Below the pieces are notes generated by a model. The model had not been told where the DNA came from and did no database searches. It saw nothing but the letters and a program-made list of their open reading frames with translations. 64,000 nt of DNA from Trichostrongylus colubriformis (lineage: Eukaryota; Nematoda; Chromadorea; Rhabditida; Trichostrongylidae): NCBI GenBank assembly GCA_963978905.1, contig OZ022260.1, positions 41,538,259 through 41,602,258 of the forward strand, written 5' to 3'. The position numbers were made by a program, and so were the translations under genes. This document shows positions 46,945-62,232 of the stretch, in pieces (within the stretch, counting starts at the first letter, position 1; every line of letters begins with the position of its first letter).

Positions 46945-47076
46945 GATGAGGGCATTCACGATGAGCACAATTTTATTACATACATTTCTATCAAAGAGAA
47001 GTGAAGTCGGAAGGTTATCACGAGGTCCGTCTATTGAATTGCTATTGCACAGATATGGCACAGTAATTTCGTGGCA

Positions 47077-50000
47077 TTACCAAACCACATTATCTTGATA
47101 TTCAGGAAGAACGCACAACTTCTTCACTGTCTCATACGCCAACATCACCATACTCGAATAAAGGGCGTTGCTAACAACTCGAGGAGCTAATCCCTAAATA
47201 GGGGAAAATTTTCATGAAACACCACTTCATATTGAAAAAAACGCGATACGAATGACTAATAAAGACGTGAATTCTAAAAATCCCTGAACATGCGCTGCCA
47301 TTAATAACTGCATGGAAGCAGTGTATTTCAGTAAAAGAGATTATCCACTGAAATACATAGCTCGGCTATTGCAGTCAAGCTCTATAGCAGGAATTTTGCC
47401 TATGCATCCTTTTCTTCTAAGCTTTTCCTTGCTTTTCTTTTCACTAATGTTTCCCACAATGACACTGGAGATACCAGTGTGTAGGCTTCTTTTTTCAAAG
47501 AAAACAGAAAAACAAATCTCACAGACTGTACCTTTGTGAAAACCTTCGATCCTTCATACTTCCATAACCGCCTGATGGTATCAGTATAGTTAGTACGATG
47601 CACCTAAATTTAGGATGAGAACAAATCATAACTTATAGTGTTATTGCACTCACTAACCTGCAGTCGAATACGAAGCATTTCTAATGGATTCGTAGCGCAA
47701 GCTGAGGCGATACCCCCAATGGATCCAGAACAAGCCTCAACAATGAAAATATGATATGGAATAAGTTGAGATTTAACCATGATAAAAAGCATACCTGGTC
47801 CAAAAAGTAATTTCTGTTGTCAACTTCAGCATTCGTTTTCGGTCTCACTCCAGTTTCAAGTTCCGTGACCTTACAAAAGAAAATTCAGAGTGTTGGAAGA
47901 TGTACAAATTACAAAACACTCATAACTAGAATAAAGAGAAAATATGAAGAAGATTCCAAATATCTATCACATAACAGTCAAAGTATCATCATATTGCTAT
48001 GATGAATAATCAATGGCTTTCAACCAACCTTCAAGCGAATTTGTCGAAAACCCGCCAATGCATGATAATACGTTGACCAGAAAACCATTGTCGATGGAAT
48101 ATAGAGCATTACAGCAGAAAGAAAACCACTAAATGTTTCCATAATTAAGAACGATTTGCTAATAAACAATGAAGGTTTACTGAATAGAGAAGAAGTAGTA
48201 AGAGTATTACCATGAGAAAGCAACCAGCTCCTGCAGCAACTAAAATCAGATCTCGATGTCATGCGAGATCAAACTACTCGATAAAAGTTTTCAATTGCTA
48301 TACGGCTCCTATCACCGGACTAAATCCAAACATAATTACAACCATGCATTATAAAATATTTACATACCGATAAAATCCGGCTATGCCATCCACTTTGTAA
48401 ACGGCGCGAACAACACGTAGACCCAGGGTTAACCTCCTTTCAAGGCCATCGTTCCTTATACAAGATGCAACGGCAGAGGCCTTCCTACTACCTGAAACGA
48501 CGGAGCCACATTTCAACATTTTTTTGTGAGTTCCCCGGAAACTCCCTGAGATCTTGTTCCTCTATGTTCTTATCAGTTACCAGATGGGCTCACTTTTGCG
48601 CGCGTAATATCATGAGCGTCAGTGGGTCGATAAAAATTGCTTTTTTTTATAAATAATTCAGTACCCATTACCACGTCATCCTGCGCCCACCTTGGGCGGG
48701 TCCCCGTTCGCTTCGAGTTATTCAAGATGACTTCGACGTTGGTCATTTCTATCTAGTTTTTCCTGGTCTCAAGGCAGCGTTGCAACCAAGTTATGAATTT
48801 CTGTAGTACCGACCACCCATTAGGGGTGCGTTCCCCCCACTGCGCCCACGCCTCTTGTGACTTTCAGATATTCGTCGCTGACCTTCATCCATTTTTTCTC
48901 CAGGTCTTCTCCAGGTCCATTTTGGAATCCAATTGACAATTTTCGGTCTGGAGAAGGAGCACCACAGTGCACGCTCCGCCCATCGTGGGCGGAGCTTGAC
49001 TTCCATGTGTGCTCCCTACTTCTCGTCCCATAGCCTACCCATCGTAAACTTGTCCCCATCCCCACAGGACGTTTGTCATGTAATACCTAATCTTGTGACA
49101 GGTGGACGGAGGGACGGACCAACAGACAGACGAAGCGTTTTACATATAGTAGAGATATTGTGGAGCTTGTACACCATGAAGTAAAAGGTACAAATAGCTC
49201 GAGTCAAAAAATCGCAGAATCGAAAGCGAAAATCAAGCACATCGAGCACTACTTAAAGGCAGCATTAGGGAGAAATCGGACGAAAAGTAAAAGAAGTAGC
49301 GAATGTGAAAGTCGAGATGGGTAGTAACAGGACAGTGAAGAAACAACGGATGGATTTGGTCGAAACCCGAGAAATAGGACCCCCTTTCCACCGTTGATTC
49401 TCGACGCGGACGACCTATCCTTCAAGAAGCGGGTAGTCCAATCTAGTTTCCCATTGGCATGTTGCCAAGTAAACACAATGGAATGTTTGGAAATACTGCG
49501 AAAGCGCGCCGCAAAATCTTCGATCTTAACGCATCTCCTTGGCCGCTCCCGCCCCAGTCAGTCGGGAATTACGTCATCCGGGGGCGGGATCGACTTATCA
49601 AGAGGCGGCAAAGATGGGCGGTTTCGGCTTTTTAGAGCTTTTCTAGAAGGGGGGCTTTTTCACCGGGATTTCGGCACAGGGAGCCTTCTTAGGCCTAGGA
49701 CTATCATGTGAGTGACTTCTTGTAGGGATTTCTCCATTACCACATAACCCCTAATGCTGTCTTTAATAATGAGGTGATGACTCAATTGTTACAGTCAAAC
49801 CTGCACACCTCCAAATGCTTCCGGATTATTTTGTACCATCATATGTTGAGCAATGATATCTGTTGGGACAAACACCAATTGAGCACATGGTGAGGCAATT
49901 CCTCCTGAATATCAATTACTTTTCCATTCGATGCGAAATGACGAAACGGAAGAAATCCGTCTATTTTAGGAGCAAACCCTTCGATCTGAGAACAAACCTG

Positions 50001-50776
50001 CTAGAGCAGACACAAGCGAGGGATTCGTTATACCAGTGTGAACTTGAATGAGGTCACGCACTCTTTCATACGTCGAAGAGTATAAAAATGAAGCCGATAT
50101 CTGAGGGAGGGTCATCCAAAAACCCTGAAAAATCGTTCCATGGTGCCATGAAAATATTCAGAAATCCGCAATAGATCTTTCAGAATTTGTTGCAGCCAAA
50201 AGAAGAAAACAAAAGAGAAATCCATGGACATTCACGACATTACGAACGCACTCTGTACAGCGCTCCAATACCTTCCGTCCTGACGATCTCAGTGAACGCA
50301 TGCCGCATACCTCGATACATATTGTTTTGCTTTTGCAGTTGTAAACGACTCTTCACGACTGACCTAAACTAGTGTAATCTTAGTGTACGAAAATTCGGAA
50401 ACTAAACAGACAATCTAGGGTTGAAATTTCCGAAAGACTGCAAAGATTTAGAAGACAAGGATTTAATTACAATGAAAGTAAAGGTCTCCTAATCGTCTCG
50501 CTGTATGTATTTATCAGAAATGACATACAACATATATAAAAATAAAATTCAATACAAAAATAAATTCTCTGGAGGGAGAAAAAATCAAGTTAATGAAAAT
50601 GAATACTGCGATCAGTGAAAATGCAAGAGACGAAGGCCAATATTACCCATGGATCTGAAAAGCTGAAAAACCCACATGGGATATAAAAAACATCGTATCG
50701 ACCACGAGCTTGCAAGAGCAAGCGGATAGAAACGCCAAAGGTTAAGATGCTCCCATTGGATTACGAGTAGCCGATC
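47077..50776 (-). CDS. SLC25A44-like mitochondrial carrier, paralogue B (N-terminus not found)
   Basis: Ten exons: 50,676-50,776; 50,252-50,363; 49,998-50,124; 49,809-49,904; 48,368-48,491; 48,029-48,128; 47,795-47,869; 47,658-47,735; 47,532-47,603; 47,077-47,193. The joined frame is 333 residues, with all junctions phase-consistent. It is a six-helix inner-membrane carrier of the SLC25A44 group (branched-chain amino-acid carrier in mammals). Repeat signatures are YPMSVVKSRLQLQ, VPTDIIAQHMM and TNPLEMLRIRLQ. The C-terminus is LPEYQDNVVW. The first exon found starts DRLLVIQWEHLNLWRFYPL with an in-frame stop just before its acceptor, so the initiating exon is upstream and unidentified; alternatively the gene is damaged. 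Intron 4 (1.3 kb) is filled by repeats. Confidence 0.88.
48650..49200. repeat. dispersed repeat inside carrier B intron 4
   Basis: GC-richer than the flanks, ending in a stretch with GGACGGAGGGACGGACCAAC and an A/T-rich tail, of a kind common in strongylid repeats. Minus-strand frames (48,820-49,065) read fairly smoothly but show no known motif. It lies between exons ending at 49,809 and starting at 48,491. Confidence 0.45.
49250..49808. repeat. dispersed repeat S, copy 2
   Basis: Same family as 37,475-38,060. It abuts the donor site of the exon ending at 49,809, so the repeat supplies nearly all intron sequence next to that splice site. Confidence 0.75.
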
Positions 50777-50885
50777 CTGAACATTTTAATTTCTTACGGG
50801 AAATGAGACGATCACTTTCTTAAATGAATCGCAACTCATCAAATAACTCACTCTAGATGTGAGATCGAAAACTTCAGACTCCTCC
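50724..50885. repeat. 162-bp duplication, copy 1 (holds carrier B first exon part)
   Basis: Begins GGATAGAAACGCC inside the first recognised exon of carrier B and ends ACTTCAGACTCCTCC upstream of it. The second copy is at 51,084-51,245. The copy boundary falls inside the exon, so only this copy continues into the full exon. Confidence 0.92.
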
Positions 50886-51083
50886 GATGACATTCCTCAG
50901 TTCTACCGAATACCATATACAGGTAACACGATGCAGTATGCTGAGGGTAAGGAGCCACACGCGGCTTCTGTTGCATTGGCAGCGATGTGGCGCTGCTGGT
51001 ATCGCTCCCTATTGTCCAAAGATGAAGCACTTGCGGAACACAAATCAATTGAAGAAATCTGGAATAAATTCTACAAGAAATTA
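50886..51083 (+). other. 198-bp coding-like block between the duplicate copies
   Basis: Open in one plus-strand frame throughout (66 codons): it includes FYRIPYTGNTMQYAEGKEPH and ends KSIEEIWNKFYKKL, with a protein-like composition and an acceptor-like ATTCCTCAG before FYR. The stop that closes it (TAG at 51,087-51,089) belongs to the duplicated exon sequence, so the stop is created by the junction. I do not recognise the family. It may be a fragment of another gene caught up in the duplication. Confidence 0.45.
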
Positions 51084-51245
51084 GGATAGAAACGCCAAAA
51101 ATTAAGATGCTCCCATTGGATTACGAGTAGCCGATCCTGAACATTTCAATTTCTCACGGGAAATGAGACGATCACTTTCTTGAATGAGTCGCAACTTATC
51201 AAATAACTCACTCTAGATGTGAGATCGAAAACTTCAGACTCCTCC
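51084..51245. repeat. 162-bp duplication, copy 2 (truncated exon copy)
   Basis: Carries the carrier B exon only as far as HLNFWRFYP, after which the minus-strand frame runs into the inserted block and stops. It is therefore a dead partial exon. Differences from copy 1 are few, so the event is recent. Confidence 0.9.
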
Positions 51246-51326
51246 AACAAGAGGTATGAATTCCTCACCAAAAAGTCCTGCAATGACGCGCGGGGTCGCG
51301 ACCCTCTACCTGGCCTTCGAACCGTA

Positions 51327-51471
51327 CAGTCCATTTCGAGCGCTTAATAGGGCGTGGCCTACGGACTTGGGTGAGTGGCAAGAGTGAGAGTGTGTGGCGG
51401 GGTGAGAGAGTTTGCTACACTCTCATTCAAGTACGCAGGCCACGCCCTATCCGGCGCTCTGAAATGGACTG
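51327..51471. mobile_element. MITE, Tc1/mariner-type, 145 bp
   Basis: Inverted ends: left CAGTCCATTTCGAGCGC, right GCGCTCTGAAATGGACTG. They continue inward with paired TAGGGCGTGGCCT and AGGCCACGCCCTA, and TA lies on each side (51,325 and 51,472). It has no coding capacity. It lies upstream of carrier B, where an initiating exon or promoter would be expected. Confidence 0.88.
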
Positions 51472-51473
51472 TA

Positions 51474-52489
51474 GCTACAGCTCACGATCACATGGGACAG
51501 ATGAGGCGATCCTGGTGAACTTCACCCAAGCCGCACCTTCCAAACTCCCGTCTGCACCTACTGCTCCATACTACCTACCACAACCTAGCGCCAGACCCAC
51601 GCATGTTCGATATGTCGCTGCGTTACCGAGTCCTAGGTCGATACAGATCTGCTGCGCCAATGCTGCAATTGGGACACCTTCACAACGATTTCCGGGCCTA
51701 TAGCAGACACTTATGCGACCGGGGCATTAACTTATATGCGAATTACCATCTGCTACTAAGCACCATTCTGCTTCTACCGTAGATAGGAACGACATAAATC
51801 ATATCTCAAAGCTGCTACCCTTACCTGCCGAGTCATTTCCAACACCTTTATGCATCGAAGAACACAGATTGTTAGTGCCAAATCGTTGCATCACCCATTT
51901 TTGAATTTTGGACACCTTCGGCAGTCTTCATACTCTGCGGGATCGAAGGCAGGGCATGGCGGCCTCATCTCTGCCCCGCCCGTGCCTAACGTAGCCACAC
52001 CCTGCCCTCGACACTCCCCCCCCCCCCCCCCCCCTAGAATGTGAAGGTTACCTTCCCATCACCACAACTTCTACATCCAATACAGACTGAGTAAACGTTC
52101 CGTAAACGCAAGGTAAATTCGTATGAACCGCGCTCATCGTTCCTTTTGGGAGCACCAGAGTGTACCAAAGAGGAAGTCCATATTCTGCAGATATTTCATC
52201 GATAACAACAATTTATCGTGAAAAATTCAATTTGAGTTGAAATTCTTTATTTCATTGGTTCATAAAGCGAAAAGTTAGTTAAGCTCAAGTAGTGTTTGAG
52301 ATCTTACAATTAGGTGAGATTCGCCAAAAGATACGACTAGCAATTGCAGACCACATAAAACAATGCCTAAGATAACAAAGAGGCAATTCTCATACAACTG
52401 TGCATACTAGTTAGTATAATTTAATGTAACATGTAAAGACTAGGAATTGTAATACATCACTAATAAATCATAACATTCCCCTTTCTGAG
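51474..52489. other. intergenic between the carrier paralogues; C-run
   Basis: A run of 20 C is at 52,016-52,035. Just before it, 51,925-52,015 resembles a decayed PIF/Harbinger-type MITE (TTCATACTCTGCGG, then a GGCAGGGCATGG block), without clear ends. No gene was recognised. The missing first exon of carrier B could lie here. Confidence 0.4.
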
Positions 52490-55400
52490 CTACCATTTCA
52501 CTCTATCTCGATATTCCGGAAGAACACAGAAACGTTTCACGACTTCGTAGCCTACCATGACTATACACGAGTATATTGAATTGCTGATTAGTCTGAAAGA
52601 ATCCATTAATGATTAATGATGAAAAGAAACAAAATTATCAGAAACCAAGAGAATGAACCAGTCTTGTATGTTAATTCTTCATGGCGTACTAGTCATGCCC
52701 TTTTTTGCATGGTAATACAAGTTTTAGAGTAAAAGCGTACCAATAGTCAAACACAGCGAAATTAATGTGATGGTGAAAATTTTGGGCTTGGAAACATGAT
52801 AAATGTGCTTTGTGATATTCAGAAACCAGTATGTGGCACATTCGCCTCAGTCAGAGAATCAGGAGAAACGAAACATTAAGGTGAAAAAATGAAAAATGAG
52901 AAACTGAAAAATAACAGTCATGAACAAGCAGCTGTAAGTGGACCCCCAGTAATCAGCCTGAAAGTTCGTCTCAAACCTTTACCAAAGAAATGCACTAAAA
53001 ACCCATTCAGTGATGGGGACTAGTTCTAGATCACAATTATCGAATAAAAATACTATAAACTATGAACTTTAGTGACCAACAAAGGTCGGCAACGGAAGGA
53101 CAAATGACAGAGATAAACCTGCGCAAGTATGGCACAGCGGACAGCTGATTCAACGATATATTCACTTTGAGGTTTTGTTCTAAAACTTATCCGCAAAAAA
53201 AGAGTTTTCCTTAATGTGATTCTGCTTTACTAACCTTGGAGCCAAACCTTTTGTGAAAATATGTTGCCTTTCATTCCTTAGAATTCTGGCCACCGTCTCC
53301 GCGTAATCACTCCGATGAACCTACAAACATTCAGTGAAAAGGAAAAGAGATCAGAAAATCGCGAGAATGATACAATACTACTGCTCTGCGCTCAATGAAG
53401 GGTAGAACTACAAAAAACACTCACTTGAAGTCTAATACGAAGCATTTCCATAGGATTCGTACATATTGTAGCACAAGCACCTCCAACCGTTGCTGCAACG
53501 GCTTGATCCAATAGCAGTGTCCCGAGACCTTCCTTATCAGATCGGCGTCGCAACTAAAAAGTGTAATAGCAATAATACTTTTCTATGGTTCTGATATGGT
53601 TCAACTGTTTCTGGTTGATCGCAGCCTCTCCCTCATTCAATCAGTTTTTCGAGAAGGCTTCTTCTAAAATATGTGCTCTTCATGCTCAAGAATTTGAACG
53701 ACACGTCACAAACATATTCTTCTTGATAGAGCAGAATGAAAATTATCAATCAGGGTAACTGCCATCCACAGAAAAAACTACAGGAAAATTGAAGAAAAGA
53801 GTACAAAAAAAAAGCGATATTGACCAATCACCCTACCCAGTTGAAGAAGTCCTGACACCAATAATATGTAGGCCAGAAAACGAGGCATGATGGTACATAC
53901 ACGAGGCTTGACGCGAAAAAACCTCTGAAGGAAGATGATCGAAACCATTCCACAGAAAATAAGGAATATAAGGGAAACATACCGATAAAATCCTTGCAAA
54001 CCATCGATTTTATATATTGCTCTCACACAACGCATTCCCAGTGTTAAACGAGTGTTTTTCTCATTACGTAAGTATTCAATGATAGCTTTGTCGTTTCCCG
54101 CGATGAACTTATCGGCTTTATAGTACACCATCATGTATTGAGATATGATATCGGTGGGTACGAAGATTACCTGTACAACGTTTTCTAGCGACTGCTCCAC
54201 GATTAAAGTAATACATGAACATTATAAAAAAGAACTATAAACAAGGAAGTAAATCAATCAACCTGAGATGCAAAACTGGCTGCTCCACCGGATATACTAG
54301 AAATGCCGGCCACGGAAGTTATACCGAAATCCTGTTGTAGTACGGCTCGCAACTTCTCGTACACGGTTGCGTAGATGAATGATGTACCAATTTGTGGCAC
54401 AGTCACCCAGAAACCCTAAATCGATTGAAATTAATGGAACCACTTATAACAGGTTCCTCACAGCCGCTGAGCTTACTGATGACCGTAGGATACAATCCGT
54501 TCAAAATTACAATTTTGACTTAGATCGCAGATCAGCTGAAGTAGTGTCTATTGAAAGTGCATTGTATATTGACAAAGTGGACCCTACTTGATATAAAGCC
54601 GTTGAAAATCGCGCAACACGTTGGGTATTGTACAAAAGGAGCGAAATAGATCCCAAGGAAAAATAAACAGGTGCGCAAAGCTAGGGGCTTAGCGTAGATC
54701 ACTTCAAAGCTTGTATGGTTACGCAAGGGAATAGTACCAGCAAATTATGGAGAAATTTGTATGATGAAGTATAACTACATGCAATGACTTATATATATTG
54801 CTGCGATCACTGAATTCACAGCTGATTTCATTGTACAGGAAGGAATTTCAGTAAAGGAAAGCCGCTCTTTTCTTTGCAATCAGCGACGCTAACGCTGCAT
54901 ACCCGTGCCTTGTTACAGTCGTTCAGTGGTAGATGTTTATTGAATCCCGCAGTGCTACACTGCCTCGTTTATATACGGTGGCAATCGATCCAGATGGTAC
55001 AGTACTAACAGATGTCATACAAAAACTAACGCCAGAAGCCACCCTAAGAAGTGAATAATTCTACAGCTTCTGTGCTAGAGAAGGAGTTAACTATTGCATA
55101 TTAAATAGAAAGTCGTGTTTTACCACGACATGCCTCACATTCTATTAGACGAACAAAAACATGGAAAAGATAGAATAAAACAAAGAGGAATCGTACTGAC
55201 TCGATATAATCCTCGAATTCCTTCCTTTCGCGAAATATTTACGAATGCATTCCATGTGCTCGTGTACACAGTATGCTGCTTCTGAAGTTGAAGACGGCTT
55301 CTCAAAACAGCCAGCGGATACAGGAACATACGTACAGTCCATGTGCTGCAACAAAGATATGACTTTATGTAGAAATTTTCTACATGAGAACCCGTTTCAC

Positions 55401-55853
55401 ACATGGGAAATGTTTCATCCACCCAAAAGTCCTTCTCTCTCCAAGTCTCGTTTAAACCCACACCTTTTCTTCTATCTGAGAAAGAACCTCAATGTCACCA
55501 CACGTTGTAGAACTGAAGCGTCGCAACATCTTTTGCTAGCTGTCAGGTGTGATTGGTTCAAAGGACAACGCTCGATGTTACGATTCAATACGTGCATTCC
55601 TCCCCTTCCCGCACCGACCCGCCTTTACTACTATCAAAAAAGCCGAATATGTTCCTTACCTAGTAAGTGCAGCCGGGTAGAACATCGACAGATTCATATG
55701 ATGCCATTCGATCACATTCAGCATACCGTTTTTGTTTTTACCAGCCACGATCCGTAACTCATCATCTCCAGGCGGCAGGGGGAATCCACTTCTTGATAAA
55801 TCTCCATTAAAACCTCCTGGTGGTGGTATTGGTTCAATCGGAAACGCACTCAT
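52490..55853 (-). CDS. SLC25A44-like mitochondrial carrier, paralogue A (complete)
   Basis: Eight exons: 55,660-55,853; 55,201-55,345; 54,263-54,415; 53,983-54,191; 53,837-53,924; 53,425-53,553; 53,235-53,320; 52,490-52,592. Total 1,107 bases, 368 residues, all phases consistent. The product is a mitochondrial inner-membrane solute carrier of the SLC25A44 group. The N-terminus (about 40 residues) is Pro/Gly-rich (FPIEPIPPPGGFNG). Core signatures are VIEWHHMNLSMFYPAALTST, YPLAVLRSRLQLQ (repeat 1, atypical as in the family), VPTDIISQYMM (repeat 2) and TNPMEMLRIRLQ (repeat 3). It ends LPEYRDRVKW. The start is the first ATG after an acceptor-like TGTATTCAG (near 55,885), which could take a spliced leader. 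The exon 2 donor is the weak GTCAGT. It lies 540 bp downstream of rpt-5 on the same strand. Confidence 0.93.
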
Positions 55854-56392
55854 TGCTATCGACAAGTTGGAGCGCTCCTCACTGAATACACAGAAATCAT
55901 CGACCCACAGTAGCCACCCCCACCATGCAAAAACTCACCGATACGTTTGGTTCGCGTCCAAGTAGCAATGATCCTTACCAGCACACATTCCGAAGTCAAC
56001 ATTTACCTTCATATCACTTCATACTTCAGTGATTCACAAAAAAGCTCATTCACCAAACTGCAGTTGTTGTCAGTAAACTTCATACATGCTCAGCTTTTGC
56101 ATATCAACCGCGATCAATTCGAAATATTTAATCAAGTTCGAGAATAAGTTATATGTTTAATAATGAGACTATTACAAAGACTGGTCCAAAGACATCAAGA
56201 GGGGAAGAGAGGAGAACTAGAACATTTTGCAACTCTTCCAAACACAGCGGCCAATGAGAGATGCATACTATTGACGTCTGAGAACAATACAAGAGACGTA
56301 CGACCAGCTAGATGTATGGAACTCGTTATGATGTGCTGTTGACAAAAATGGAAAAGCTTCAAGTTGAGTTATACAAACAATCGAGAAGTTGA

Positions 56393-61707
<5,315 letters not shown>

Positions 61708-62232
61708 TGTCACCGAAAAAAAAACATATAAGAATTCTCAAAAGCTGATCGCTCACGTCACAATGCCTTAAATGAATTCAACACTTTAAAGTTAGCTTAA
61801 ACGTCCAATAACGGATCTGCAAATTCTGCGGTGAAAGAAAGGTACTAGAAGACGAGAAACAAAGCATAAAACGGAATTCTAAAGTGTTGAGAGTTCGTCT
61901 GACACAGAGCGATGACAATTTCCGATTGGTGCAGTCACACACTATAAGCGCTACAGTTCTTGAAAATGTTTTTTTAGAGTTCTCAAAAACAAACAGCTTC
62001 CAGTTCTTCTTTCAGTTGCAAGTCGTTGGCCTTCTTAATTTTATGTATTCAGTTGGTGATGACTTTCGCACCTCACATCTGATCTGATTTTCACCAATAT
62101 TCAAATCTTGCAATGATTTTGAAGTAAACAAAGAACCAACACAAAAAGTGCACCGTATCCGATTCTAGTTATGACTAGTGATATCAGCTATCTCTGGATA
62201 TATTTTGCAACTGAATTTAACAGTATTCAGAT
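61708..62232. promoter_or_regulatory. divergent upstream region shared by rpt-5 and rad-8
   Basis: 525 bp separate the two start codons, which point away from each other. Just before the rad-8 ATG is ACAGTATTCAG (ending 62,230), which could act as a trans-splicing acceptor. A pyrimidine-rich TTTTTTTTTCGGTGACA lies directly before the rpt-5 ATG on its strand. No clear TATA box was found. Confidence 0.45.
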
